Shown one piece after another: positions 9,537 through 17,609 of a stretch of 35,281 nucleotides of DNA. The position numbers and the translations under genes were made by a program. Source of the stretch: Thermodesulfobacteriota bacterium. GTDB lineage: Bacteria > Desulfobacterota > WTBG01 > CAIYCZ01 > CAIRTM01. Under the pieces are notes generated by a model that searched no databases, had not been told where the DNA came from, and saw only the letters and a list, made by a program, of their open reading frames with translations. Location of the stretch: assembly GCA_028278025.1 (NCBI GenBank), contig JANQFE010000115.1:1-35281 (forward strand), written 5' to 3'. The first letter of the stretch is position 1. Every line of letters begins with the position of its first letter.

Positions 9537-9565
9537 TTGATTTTTTATTTTTTTTTAAGTAAAAT
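9537..9565 (+). promoter_or_regulatory. Sigma-70-type promoter of the kinase-regulator operon
   Basis: TTGATT (9537-9542) and TAAAAT (9560-9565) are 17 nt apart. The leader of about 90 nt contains a small hairpin, GTGAC/GTCAC, at 9611-9627. Confidence 0.5.
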
Positions 9566-9660
9566 TACAAGATTATGTATTTCCCCCGGGGTGGTACTCT
9601 AAGCGCCTTATGTGACGGGAGTTGTCACGCAGATGAGCGCCTGGGCAGAAAATAAGGGTA

Positions 9661-11712
9661 ATGAAAAAGAAATTCACACCAGAGCAGAACATTTGGTTTG
9701 CAACCATACTTATTATTGTTGGAATCCTGGCTGTTGCGGTTGCCAGTCAGCGTGTGATCGTGAAGAATACGGCCGAAGCCTTCAATCGCCAGCAGCTGTT
9801 TCTGGCCAGAAAAGCTGCCCTGGGTATAGAGCGGGTTGTTAACGATTTAGAAACCACTCTGAGAACCGCAGCAGACATCCTGGCGTTTTATCCCAATGAA
9901 CGCATATATGAGACCTTTTTTCATAATCAGCAAGAGCACATCCAGGCGCTTTTTATCATTAATCACAATGGTGAGATACTGTATAAATATCCGCCATCCT
10001 TTTCAGCGTTTCCTGAAAGCGGACTTGACCTGCAGCAAGCAGTCAGGCAGGCTGAAGAGCGGCAGCGGGATGTGCTCCTTACGGATTTTATGCTTTTGGG
10101 GGACGGCAATGCAACAAACCTGACATTTGTCTTAGGCGTATCCATTGCCGGGACCTACCAGTGGATTTGCTGTATACCCAACTCAAATGTCATTAAAGAA
10201 AAATATATGTATCCCATCAGGTCGGGAGAAACCGGGTATGCCTGGATGATAGACAGCCAGGGTGTACTGCTTGCACACCCCAATAAGGAGATGGAGGGAC
10301 ACAAGGCTCTTGATATCCTTAAAGAACTCTGGCCGGAATATTCAGGATTTAATCTTGAGGCAATTATCAAACGGGAAATGGCAAAGGGTGTGGAAGGCAA
10401 GGGTGAGTATACCGGCTGGCATCTGGGTGAAAAGCAGCTTACCAAAAAACTGATTGCCTTTTGTCCGATACATTATAAAGACAAGTTATGGTCGGTCGGG
10501 ATTTCAGCTCCCTATCATGAAGTAATGATGCCCTTGATGGACAGCCTGACAGGACCGTTTGTGTTTCTGACCTGTTTTATCATAGTAATTATAGTGGGGG
10601 CCTTTTTGCTTATAATGGGAGAGCGCCGGAAACAACTGGTCGACCAGGAACTCCGATGGAGTCAGGAGGTTTTTGATAGTATTACCGACGGCATTTCCAT
10701 TATTGACCGAAATTACCGGGTACTCATGGTCAACAGGTCTGTTTGTGCCTGGCAGGGCAAACCGCCTGATTATTTTAAGGGTAAGCCCTGTTATGAAGTG
10801 TTTCAACAGCAGCAGGAAACTTGTGTCGGCTGTCCGGCTAAAGAGACTTTTATGACCGGCAAGCCGGCTTTTAGAGAACGGGTCAGTACCACCCTGGGCG
10901 GAAAAAAATATTATTTTCACCTGAACACCTTCCCTTTAAAGGATGAAAAAGGAGACACGGTGAAGGTTGCCGAGTGCGTAAGGGATGTGACCCGCGAAAT
11001 GAACCTGCAGGCTGAGCTTATTCAGCATGAGCAGAAATCCATGATTGTAAAAATGTCGGCCCAGATTGCCCATGAAATCCGTAATCCCCTGGGCACGCTG
11101 ACGCTGAACATTGACCTTCTTGAAGATGAAATCGACAGCTACAACGATGTTGACGATGCCGAGTCAAAGAACCTGCTTGCCACAATAAGAGCTGAGCTTG
11201 AAGGCTTGCATAGGGTGTTGAATGAATATCTTGAATGTGCCCGGTTCCCCACAATAAGGCCTGAAAAACACTATATTAATGCGATTCTCAGGGAAATGTT
11301 CAGCCTGATGGAAGAAGAATTTCGCCGAAAAAAAATTGTTTTTAAAACAAGTTTTGAATATGATTTACCTGCTACAGAGGTTGATCAGGACCAGATTCGG
11401 CGGGCATTTCTCAATCTGGTTCTCAATGCTGTTGAGGCAATGGAGCAGGGGGGAACAATCGAGGTTACAACACGTTCCGTAGACACGTGGATAGAAATTA
11501 TCTTTGCAGATACCGGTGTCGGAATCCCTGATGATCGGATTGATAAAATATTTACCCCCTTCTATACAACCAAAAGCGGCGGTACCGGCCTGGGTCTTTC
11601 TATTTCACAACATATTATCACGGAGCATAAGGGGCAGATCACCTGCGAAAGTTCTCCCGATGCAGCAACCCGTTTTATCGTACGCATTCCGCAGAGTGAC
11701 AGGCAGCAGTAA
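9661..11712 (+). CDS. Membrane sensor histidine kinase (extracytoplasmic sensor, PAS, HisKA, HATPase)
   Basis: The 683-residue protein has a membrane segment at 11-29, an extracytoplasmic region of about 270 residues resembling a Cache sensor (YAWMIDSQGVLLAHPN is typical), and a second membrane segment at about 299-318. A PAS domain follows (about 332-445) carrying a CVGC pair at 388-391. Next come a HisKA dimerisation helix with phospho-acceptor His471 in AHEIRNPLG, and a HATPase domain with N box Asn589, DTGVGIPD and GGTGLGLS. Small carboxylates or similar ligands are common for Cache domains, but the ligand here is unknown. The regulator gene begins 36 nt downstream. Placement between acs and etfBA suggests it senses carbon or redox state linked to acetate metabolism. 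Confidence 0.9.
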   Translation: MKKKFTPEQNIWFATILIIVGILAVAVASQRVIVKNTAEAFNRQQLFLARKAALGIERVVNDLETTLRTAADILAFYPNERIYETFFHNQQEHIQALFIINHNGEILYKYPPSFSAFPESGLDLQQAVRQAEERQRDVLLTDFMLLGDGNATNLTFVLGVSIAGTYQWICCIPNSNVIKEKYMYPIRSGETGYAWMIDSQGVLLAHPNKEMEGHKALDILKELWPEYSGFNLEAIIKREMAKGVEGKGEYTGWHLGEKQLTKKLIAFCPIHYKDKLWSVGISAPYHEVMMPLMDSLTGPFVFLTCFIIVIIVGAFLLIMGERRKQLVDQELRWSQEVFDSITDGISIIDRNYRVLMVNRSVCAWQGKPPDYFKGKPCYEVFQQQQETCVGCPAKETFMTGKPAFRERVSTTLGGKKYYFHLNTFPLKDEKGDTVKVAECVRDVTREMNLQAELIQHEQKSMIVKMSAQIAHEIRNPLGTLTLNIDLLEDEIDSYNDVDDAESKNLLATIRAELEGLHRVLNEYLECARFPTIRPEKHYINAILREMFSLMEEEFRRKKIVFKTSFEYDLPATEVDQDQIRRAFLNLVLNAVEAMEQGGTIEVTTRSVDTWIEIIFADTGVGIPDDRIDKIFTPFYTTKSGGTGLGLSISQHIITEHKGQITCESSPDAATRFIVRIPQSDRQQ

Positions 11713-11748
11713 AGATAATGTTTATATAATAAATAAGGAGTAAAAACG

Positions 11749-13125
11749 TTGGATTTTCCGGGGAACAAGACTGTTTTAGTGGTTGAGGATGAACAGGGCA
11801 TACGAGATGCCATGGCAAAGATTCTCAGCAAAGAAGGCTACCAGGTGCTTACTGCCTGTAACGGAGAAGAGGCTGTCGACATAGTGCAAAAGGACCCTGT
11901 AGATCTGGTTCTGACAGATCTGAAAATGCCCAAAATCGATGGTGCTGAACTGTTGAAAATAGTTAAAACCATATCACCCGATGTAGAGGTACTGCTCATC
12001 ACCGGCCATGGGACCGTTGATATTGCTGTAGAGGTAATGAAGGAGGGTGCTTATGACTTTATTCAGAAACCGTTTAACAAGGTAACCGTACTGAAAATCA
12101 TCAAAAAAGCGCTGGAAAAGCGTTCCCTGGTATTGGAAAATAAAATTTTACATGAGCGCTTGAAGGATGCCCAGGGCACTGCAAATGTGATCGGCAAAAG
12201 CCCGGCGATGGGCAAGGTTATGGAACTTGTGTCTCAGGTTGCTTCAAGCTCAGCCACCATACTTATCACCGGTGAAAGTGGTGCCGGCAAGGAAGTCATT
12301 GCCAAGGCCATACATGATCTTGGCCCGCGCAGAGAAAGTAATTTTATAAAGGTAAGTTGTGCAGCACTGCCTGAGACCCTTTTGGAAGCGGAACTTTTTG
12401 GCTATGAAAAGGGAGCTTTTACCGGAGCAGTAAGCAGAAGGGAGGGCCGTTTTGAACTTGCCAATGGCGGGACCCTTTTTCTGGATGAAGTAGGCGATAT
12501 CAATCCTACCGTTCAGGTAAAGCTGTTGCGGGTGCTGCAGAGCGGTGAGTTTGAACGCCTGGGCGGCAATAGAACCCTGAAGACGGATGCCCGCCTTATT
12601 GCTGCTACAAATGCTTCTCTCAAGGAGCTTGTAAAGCAAAAACAGTTTCGTGAGGACCTGTATTATCGTCTTAATGTGATAAATATTAAACTGCCCCAAC
12701 TGCGTGAAAGAAAGGAAGATATCCCCCTGCTGGCAAATCATTTCTTGCGGTTGTACAGCAGTAAGAATGATAAAAAGATAGAAGGAATTTCCAAGGAAGT
12801 CATGGATATTATGTTGAAATACCACTGGCCCGGCAATGTGCGTGAGCTTGAGAATACGGTTGAACGTGCTGTAGTGCTGACCCGTGAGCAGGTGATTTCC
12901 CCTGCGGACCTGCCCGAGGAGCTGGTCAGTTCGATAAAAGGAACGGTTGATATTGCCGCTGGTGAGCGCGTATTGAACATACCGGTAGGTAAAGTTCCCC
13001 TCAAGGAAATTGAAAAAATGGTTATGGAAGAAACCTTAAAACAGGCCAAGGGTAATAAAAACGTTGCTGCAAAAATACTGGGCATTTCCACCCGTACATT
13101 GTACCGCAGGATGGATGAAAACTGA
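11749..13125 (+). CDS. Sigma-54-dependent response regulator, NtrC family
   Basis: The 458 residues contain a receiver domain (1-120; acidic pocket Glu13/Asp14, phospho-acceptor Asp57 in LVLTDLKMP, Lys107), an AAA+ domain and a Fis-type HTH. The AAA+ domain has Walker A GESGAGKE at about 175-182, the sigma-54 contact loop GAFTGA at 222-227 and Walker B LFLDEVGD; the HTH is at about 418-458 (NVAAKILGISTRTLYRRM). GAFTGA is intact, so it should activate sigma-54 RNA polymerase. The start codon is TTG, supported by AAGGAG 8 nt upstream and by the receiver fold beginning directly after it. It pairs with the upstream kinase. Four shared 15-16 bp sites near sigma-54-like promoters on both sides are candidate targets. 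Confidence 0.93.
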   Translation: MDFPGNKTVLVVEDEQGIRDAMAKILSKEGYQVLTACNGEEAVDIVQKDPVDLVLTDLKMPKIDGAELLKIVKTISPDVEVLLITGHGTVDIAVEVMKEGAYDFIQKPFNKVTVLKIIKKALEKRSLVLENKILHERLKDAQGTANVIGKSPAMGKVMELVSQVASSSATILITGESGAGKEVIAKAIHDLGPRRESNFIKVSCAALPETLLEAELFGYEKGAFTGAVSRREGRFELANGGTLFLDEVGDINPTVQVKLLRVLQSGEFERLGGNRTLKTDARLIAATNASLKELVKQKQFREDLYYRLNVINIKLPQLRERKEDIPLLANHFLRLYSSKNDKKIEGISKEVMDIMLKYHWPGNVRELENTVERAVVLTREQVISPADLPEELVSSIKGTVDIAAGERVLNIPVGKVPLKEIEKMVMEETLKQAKGNKNVAAKILGISTRTLYRRMDEN

Positions 13126-13166
13126 TACGGTACATTAATGCTTATTATATCCCAGCCCTTTCTATC

Positions 13167-13182
13167 TTCTGCCAAAATGTCT
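13167..13182 (+). promoter_or_regulatory. Putative activator site 3 (etf upstream, distal)
   Basis: TTCTGCCAAAATGTCT matches site 1 at 14 of 16 positions. It is 42 nt after the regulator stop codon and 191 nt upstream of the etf -24 element. Confidence 0.45.
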
Positions 13183-13247
13183 CTATGATATGTTTTTGGA
13201 AGTCTGTAATTGTCAATACTGAACAGCATAGCCAGGCTGCTTTCATT

Positions 13248-13263
13248 TTTTGTCAAAATGTCA
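13248..13263 (+). promoter_or_regulatory. Putative activator site 4 (etf upstream, proximal)
   Basis: TTTTGTCAAAATGTCA matches site 1 at 15 of 16 positions. It is 110 nt upstream of the etf -24 element, close to the 92-113 nt seen at acs and RavA-VWA. Confidence 0.5.
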
Positions 13264-13373
13264 AAAATATACCTTTATAGTATCCTTTCAGGAGGATTGT
13301 TTCAGTAGGTCATGTGTTGTAAAATATAGTTTTATTAATATGTTACGTATTGATGCACAATAAGTATACATAA

Positions 13374-13389
13374 TGGCATATGAATTGCA
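13374..13389 (+). promoter_or_regulatory. Sigma-54 promoter upstream of etfBA
   Basis: TGGCATATGAATTGCA has both invariant dinucleotides (GG and GC, 10 nt apart) and a consensus TTGCA at -12. Transcription would start near 13401, leaving a leader of about 415 nt before etfB. Confidence 0.65.
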
Positions 13390-13423
13390 ATATATGATAG
13401 TAACTGGTAGCTGAACACAAGGT

Positions 13424-13602
13424 GAAGGCCCCCTAACTGCGGTATGAGAATAGCTTACATTATTGCCAGTTGCCTTCCTCGTATTGAGGATAACTAAAAA
13501 AAGAATATCATTTGTTTAAATTGGCAGCCGGTCTTGACAACCCCAATTAAACAACCTCAAATATCCCCTCATTGTTACCCTTATTCATTGAGACCGGCTG
13601 CC
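13424..13602 (+). other. Structured leader or small RNA between the sigma-54 promoter and etfB
   Basis: Two stems are visible in this non-coding stretch. GAAGGC...AACTG (13424-13439, with a CCCCT bulge) pairs with CAGTTGCCTTC (13467-13477). A perfect 12-bp stem GGCAGCCGGTCT (13523-13534) pairs with AGACCGGCTGCC (13591-13602) around a 56-nt loop rich in A and C (ACCCC, CCTC, TCCCCTC). The loop could pair with GA/GG-rich ribosome-binding sites such as that of etfB (GAGGGAGG at 13805-13812). Whether it is an etfBA leader or a separate small RNA cannot be decided here. No convincing coding frame exists in 13126-13817. Confidence 0.4.
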
Positions 13603-13688
13603 GTACCCCCCTTCTCTTACTATAAGCAGTGAGAAGTAATAACTATATAAAATTTCATGGGTTAGGAACTGTCAACGGGAAAATTATC

Positions 13689-13718
13689 TTGACACAAAGA
13701 AAACTGATATGTTATCAA
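13689..13718 (+). promoter_or_regulatory. Possible second, sigma-70-type promoter of etfBA
   Basis: A consensus TTGACA at 13689-13694 is followed 18 nt later by TATCAA (13713-13718). It lies about 100 nt upstream of etfB, downstream of the structured region. Confidence 0.4.
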
Positions 13719-13817
13719 TAAAATCTTTAAAAAATAGATTCAATGTCTAAAAAAATGATCTATTTGAGTATAGATACAATTTTGTGAACCAACAACAATA
13801 GCGTGAGGGAGGACAAC

Positions 13818-14609
13818 GTGAATAGTATTGTATGTTTAAAACAGGTGCCTGATACAGAAGCACAACTGCGGGTAAAAACCGACGAGATCGTAACCGAAGG
13901 GGTGAAGTTTGTTATCAGCCCGTATGACGAATTTGGTATTGAAGAAGCTTTGCTGCAGAAGGAAAAAGCTGGTGCAGGTGAGGTTAACCTTGTATGCCTT
14001 GGACCGCAGCGATGTGTTGAAGCTATACGGACAGGTCTGGCCATGGGGGCCGATAAGGCTACACATCTTGATGATCCTGCTTTTGACGGCAGCGATGCCC
14101 TGGCAACCGCGCAGGCGCTTGCCGAACAGATCAAGAAAATGGAGTATGACCTCATTTTTTGCGGCCGTCAGGCAATAGATGATGATCAGGCCCAGGTGGG
14201 AGGTGCTCTGGCTGAATACCTGGGGATACCGCATGCTTCTCTGGTGACAAAAGTTGAAGTTGCTGCAGATAAAAAGAGTGTCAAAGTCAATCGCCAGATA
14301 GTTGGCGGTGAAGAAATACTTGAAATACCTATGCCCTGCGTGCTCACCTGCCAGAAAGGTCTTAATGAACCCCGCTATGCTTCTCTGCCGGGAATAATGA
14401 AGGCTAAAAAGAAACCGTTAACACCGGTAAAAGCAGCAGATATCGGAATCGATGCAGGTACTGTGGGAGCAGCCGGTTCAAAGACAAAAGGCGGTAATTT
14501 TACATCTCCTGCTGCGCGAACTGCAGCTAAAATTATCACAGGTGAGAGCCCTGAGGAAAAAGCGGCCAACCTTGCAAAGGCCTTGCGCGAAGAGGCTAAA
14601 GCTATATAA
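13818..14609 (+). CDS. etfB: Electron transfer flavoprotein, beta subunit
   Basis: The 263-residue protein begins with the family N terminus NSIVCLKQVPDTEAQLRV and carries the adenine-nucleotide-binding segment (CGRQAIDDDQAQVGGALAEYLG, about residues 115-136) and the ending typical of EtfB. With EtfA it forms a soluble FAD/AMP heterodimer that moves electrons between acyl-CoA or other dehydrogenases and a quinone oxidoreductase or bifurcating partner. I chose the GTG at 13818 because GGAGG sits 5 nt upstream; a GTG at 13803 would place that SD inside the gene. No dehydrogenase or ETF:quinone oxidoreductase gene is next to it, so the electron donor is not revealed. Confidence 0.93.
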   Translation: MNSIVCLKQVPDTEAQLRVKTDEIVTEGVKFVISPYDEFGIEEALLQKEKAGAGEVNLVCLGPQRCVEAIRTGLAMGADKATHLDDPAFDGSDALATAQALAEQIKKMEYDLIFCGRQAIDDDQAQVGGALAEYLGIPHASLVTKVEVAADKKSVKVNRQIVGGEEILEIPMPCVLTCQKGLNEPRYASLPGIMKAKKKPLTPVKAADIGIDAGTVGAAGSKTKGGNFTSPAARTAAKIITGESPEEKAANLAKALREEAKAI

Positions 14610-14653
14610 TTTTAAAACTGAAAATAAATTTAGATTCAGAGGAGATATATACA

Positions 14654-15646
14654 ATGGGAAAAGGAATTTGGGTATTTGCAGAACAAGAAGAAGGTACCCT
14701 GAGAAAGGTTACTTTTGAGATATTAAGCAACGCCAGAAAGATTGCTGACAGTAAGGGCGAACAGCTCTGTGCCGTATGTCTGGGGAAAGATGTTGCAGCA
14801 CTCGGGGACAAGTTCGCCCCTTATGGTGCTGACAAGGCATATCTGGTTCAGCACGAAGCGCTTGGACAGTATACCACCGATGCATACGCAAAGGCATTGG
14901 CTGATCTTATCACCAAAGAGCAGCCCTCGATTGTACTTTTCGGTGCAACGGTGATGGGCAAAGATCTGGCACCAAAAGTCGCTGCACGGGTAGGAGCAGG
15001 TCTTGCCTCGGACTGTGTTGATATCAGGCTTGATGATAACGGCAGCTTTGTTGTTAAACGGCCGATCTATGCCGGTAAGGCGTATGCAGAAGTCAGTTTT
15101 CAGAACACTGAAATCATGATGGCGTCTGTACGGCCAAATGTTCTGATTGCGTCTGCCCCCGATGAGTCGAAAACAGCAGAGGTTGAGAACGTAACACCGG
15201 AGATATCCGCAGATGATATCCGCGTCAAGGTCGTAGAGGTTCAAAAGACAGGTGCCGGCAAGGTAGACCTTACCGAGGCAGAAATTATTGTTTCCGGTGG
15301 ACGCGGTATGAAGGGGCCGGAGAATTATAAAATGCTTGAGGATCTTGCCGAGGTACTGGGTGCAACCGTCGGGGCATCCCGTGCAGCGGTTGACGCCGGA
15401 TGGAGACCCCTGTCCGACCAGGTTGGACAGACAGGCAAGGTTGTTTCTCCGAACCTGTATGTAGCCTGCGGTATCTCAGGGGCTATTCAGCACTATGCCG
15501 GTATGGGCACCTCCAAGGTGATCGTGGCAATTAACAAGGATGAGGAAGCCCCTATTCTTACAAAATGCGATTATGCTATAGTTGATGATCTTTTTAAGAT
15601 TGTTCCGCCGCTTACCGAAGAGGTTAAGAAGCTGAAAGCCGACTGA
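14654..15646 (+). CDS. etfA: Electron transfer flavoprotein, alpha subunit
   Basis: The 330-residue protein has the N-terminal ETF fold ([18 protein letters not shown]) and the C-terminal FAD domain with [61 protein letters not shown] and a final INKDEEAPI. These are the residues that hold FAD in EtfA. There is no extra N-terminal ferredoxin domain, so it is a plain EtfA. It starts 44 nt after etfB with AGAGGAG about 8 nt ahead of the ATG. A long hairpin element starts 16 nt after its stop, followed by a terminator. Confidence 0.95.
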   Translation: MGKGIWVFAEQEEGTLRKVTFEILSNARKIADSKGEQLCAVCLGKDVAALGDKFAPYGADKAYLVQHEALGQYTTDAYAKALADLITKEQPSIVLFGATVMGKDLAPKVAARVGAGLASDCVDIRLDDNGSFVVKRPIYAGKAYAEVSFQNTEIMMASVRPNVLIASAPDESKTAEVENVTPEISADDIRVKVVEVQKTGAGKVDLTEAEIIVSGGRGMKGPENYKMLEDLAEVLGATVGASRAAVDAGWRPLSDQVGQTGKVVSPNLYVACGISGAIQHYAGMGTSKVIVAINKDEEAPILTKCDYAIVDDLFKIVPPLTEEVKKLKAD

Positions 15647-15661
15647 TTACAGGTTGCATGA

Positions 15662-15857
15662 CTAGAACATTTCGCACAAAAGCGTAGCCTCACAGTTGAG
15701 GCAGCCAAGGCCGATGCGGTTGGACTGCCTGCGGCTACGTGCTCGCTGGAATATCCAGAATTAACTATAGCGTCCCTCGCTCGCACTGCCGCAGTTGCTC
15801 TTACCACCTCAGCCTTGGCAGTGCTCAAGGGCTATAGAAAAAAGAGAAATGCTCTAA
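15662..15857. repeat. CTAG-bounded long hairpin element, copy A
   Basis: The element begins CTAGAACATTTCGC and ends GAAATGCTCTAA, so the termini pair and end in CTAG/CTAA. Further in, CAGCCAAGGCCGATG pairs with the CAGCCTTGGCAG arm and CTGCGGC with GCCGCAG. The conserved core has GGCTACGTGCTCGCTGGAA (15733-15751) and GCTCGCACTG (15779-15788), 46 nt apart. It lies between the etfA stop and its terminator. Copy B at 27345-27611 is its closest relative; the two share most of the right arm. Confidence 0.7.
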
Positions 15858-15865
15858 GAACAGTA

Positions 15866-15913
15866 AAAGGCCTACAGTGTGCTGGAACCAGCCGCTTTAG
15901 GCCTTTCTTTATT
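15866..15913 (+). terminator. Rho-independent terminator after etfBA and hairpin A
   Basis: AAAGGCCTA (15866-15874) pairs with TAGGCCTTT (15898-15906), with an inner GCTGG/CCAGC stem, followed by CTTTATT. It also lies just past the convergent PHP gene, so it may act in both directions. Confidence 0.8.
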
Positions 15914-15957
15914 AGATGCTTTGTGTATCCCCTACCTCTTTTTTTCCCCCTACCTTT

Positions 15958-16692
15958 TTAACTTCGCAGCAGCAGTGACATGAGATAAAAACAGGCCGTG
16001 CCGGCATGCTGTAACGCAGGCGGTATAAACAGGTCATACAAAATCCTGCAGGCCTTTAATGTCGGCAGAGGTGCCGTGACAACAGAAAGGTTTCCATATT
16101 TTATGGCCTCAAAAATTGCCTCACTATCCTTTTCAGCATAGATAACCGAATAGGTTGTGTTGAGCTGCCGCAGGGAATGGCTGTCTGAGGTTCCCAGTAC
16201 CGGCAGGTTACAGTTTTTTGCCCACGCTAAGGCTTCCTGGTTGAAATCCAAGATGTTAGTATAGAAATGACATAGTTCAATTGCATCAAATATATTCTGC
16301 CATCTTATCAAGTGTTTACCCAGAGAGTGAATCGACGGGAAAAACGGGTGTGGGGCAACAAGCAGATTATTTTTATCTATTGTTTTCTCCAGATCACCAA
16401 AGGCGGTTGGCCGTTTGAAACTGTTTGTGGTCGTGTACATAAGTACATGCTTTTTATGCAGGGTGAGTTCCATCCCGGGAATGAGCAGAATACCCCTTTC
16501 CTCAGCATAATCCTTTAAAAAATCAGAATATGTTAGCGTATCATGGTTTGTGATTGACAAGACTTCGTACCCAAGATGCATGGCCGCATCTATGAGCTTG
16601 AAGGCATCATATTTTATGTGAGTCTCTTTGGGGCTGTCACAGGTGTGGAGATGCAGGTCGGCTTTTAATCCTTTGCTGTATTTTGCCATCAT
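15958..16692 (-). CDS. PHP-domain metal-dependent phosphoesterase
   Basis: The 244-residue protein carries the PHP metal-site motifs: LKADLHLHTCDSP near the N terminus (HxH), SITNHDTLTYSDF, GMELTL, APHPFFPS and GTSDSHSLR. Family members cleave phosphoesters or nucleotides using two or three bound metals; the substrate here is unknown, and relatives include TrpH/RNase AM-type proteins. It starts with two consecutive ATG codons (16690-16692 and 16687-16689), with no clear SD. It diverges from the pilus operon and converges on etfBA, so the context gives no role. Confidence 0.85.
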   Translation of the reverse strand: MMAKYSKGLKADLHLHTCDSPKETHIKYDAFKLIDAAMHLGYEVLSITNHDTLTYSDFLKDYAEERGILLIPGMELTLHKKHVLMYTTTNSFKRPTAFGDLEKTIDKNNLLVAPHPFFPSIHSLGKHLIRWQNIFDAIELCHFYTNILDFNQEALAWAKNCNLPVLGTSDSHSLRQLNTTYSVIYAEKDSEAIFEAIKYGNLSVVTAPLPTLKACRILYDLFIPPALQHAGTACFYLMSLLLRS

Positions 16693-16922
16693 GGGAATCC
16701 AATAGTACGTACAATGTGATTAAACGCACTAGGTTGTATCGGTTTGGGTCCTAAAGTTCTTTAACGGGAAATCCGAAGAAAATGATGCATCGGTGGTACT
16801 GTTAACTGTTTTTATAGAACTATTAAAAAAGTTTATAAATAGACGATATAGGGATGTGTAACAAAACTCGTTTTAAATAATTTTATATGTTTAATCGGTA
16901 CCTTATGATCAGGTACGGATTA

Positions 16923-16938
16923 TGGCATGTTTTATGCC
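16923..16938 (+). promoter_or_regulatory. Sigma-54 promoter of the minor-pilin operon
   Basis: TGGCATGTTTTATGCC has GG and GC exactly 10 nt apart. A start near 16950 leaves a 30-nt leader to the fimT start at 16981 with GGGAG in between. A palindrome just upstream, GTACC/GGTAC at about 16898-16916, could be a regulator site. The 15-16 bp site found near acs and etf is absent here, so another activator (PilR-like) is expected. Confidence 0.5.
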
Positions 16939-16980
16939 CCGTTATGGCAGTGCAAACAACACGCAGGGAGTCAGCTGGAC

Positions 16981-17523
16981 ATGATACGAAAACAAAAAGG
17001 CTTTTCACTGGTTGAATTAATGGTAGTTGTGGCCATCATAGCAGTCATGGCCTTAGCAAGCACACCAAATATTGTAACCGGACTGCCGAAATACCGGATT
17101 AAGAATGCTGCCAGGGATCTGGCTTCAAAAATGCGTAAGGCCCGCTCAATTGCTATTAAGAAGCACCGTGATGTACATGTTGTTTTTGATCCGGACAACA
17201 ACAGATACAGTATTGATGGAGTGTGGTTTCCTGGTCAGACCCGGAGCCTCAGCAGTTACTATGGCAGTGGTGTTGCTTTCGGCTCCGGCGCTGCCACAAC
17301 CAACGCAACCGTCGGCGGAGGTACTTTTCCGGATGATTATGTAAGTTATATTGGGAACTGTAATGGGTATAAATGTGTTCGCTTTAATTCCCAGGGAATA
17401 AGCAGCGGAATGGGTTATGTCTATTTTACAAATTCACGAGGTCAGGCCTATGCAGTTGGTGTCACCAGCCTGGGTGGGGCCATCAGGGTAAAACGCTGGA
17501 CGGGGGGGGGCTGGTATCCGTAG
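16981..17523 (+). CDS. fimT: Type IV minor pilin, FimT/GspH-like
   Basis: The protein has a short basic leader and a class III prepilin cleavage site, MIRKQKG then FSLVELMVVVAIIAVMALA, with the conserved Glu at mature position +5. The remaining roughly 150 residues form the globular head, with two Cys (IGNCNGYKCVRF). I chose the ATG at 16981 because it gives a normal 7-residue leader and has GGGAG about 11 nt upstream. The in-frame ATG at 16927 lies inside the predicted promoter. It is the first gene of the minor-pilin operon that primes pilus assembly at the inner membrane. Confidence 0.9.
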   Translation: MIRKQKGFSLVELMVVVAIIAVMALASTPNIVTGLPKYRIKNAARDLASKMRKARSIAIKKHRDVHVVFDPDNNRYSIDGVWFPGQTRSLSSYYGSGVAFGSGAATTNATVGGGTFPDDYVSYIGNCNGYKCVRFNSQGISSGMGYVYFTNSRGQAYAVGVTSLGGAIRVKRWTGGGWYP

Positions 17524-17609
17524 GCTTGCCTCTTATGCCGGGACGCAGAGATAATTAAGCGTTACCCCCTATAGTGAATGGTTCAATCTATTACAGTGAA
17601 AGGTTCATC

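Noticed and set aside
12250..12825. 191-codon antisense frame in the response regulator gene
   Set aside because: It is a shadow of a highly conserved AAA+ domain, with no independent evidence.
13444..13497. 17-codon frame in the etf leader
   Set aside because: It has no ribosome-binding site, falls in the predicted stem region and has no feature of a leader peptide such as repeated codons.
14723..15244. 173-codon antisense frame in etfA
   Set aside because: It overlaps the well-supported etfA frame entirely and has no recognisable protein features.
15662..15857. Integron attC site as an explanation of the hairpins
   Set aside because: The GTTRRRY/RYYYAAC core sites are missing, the elements are longer, and they are isolated in 3' regions with no cassette array or integrase.
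16693..16980. c-di-GMP (GEMM) riboswitch upstream of the minor-pilin operon
   Set aside because: Such riboswitches precede pilus genes in some deltaproteobacteria, but the conserved GEMM segments are not found; only a short GTACC/GGTAC palindrome is visible.
16927..16980. N-terminal extension of FimT from the ATG at 16927
   Set aside because: It would put 18 extra residues ahead of a normal short prepilin leader, has no SD, and overlaps the sigma-54 promoter.
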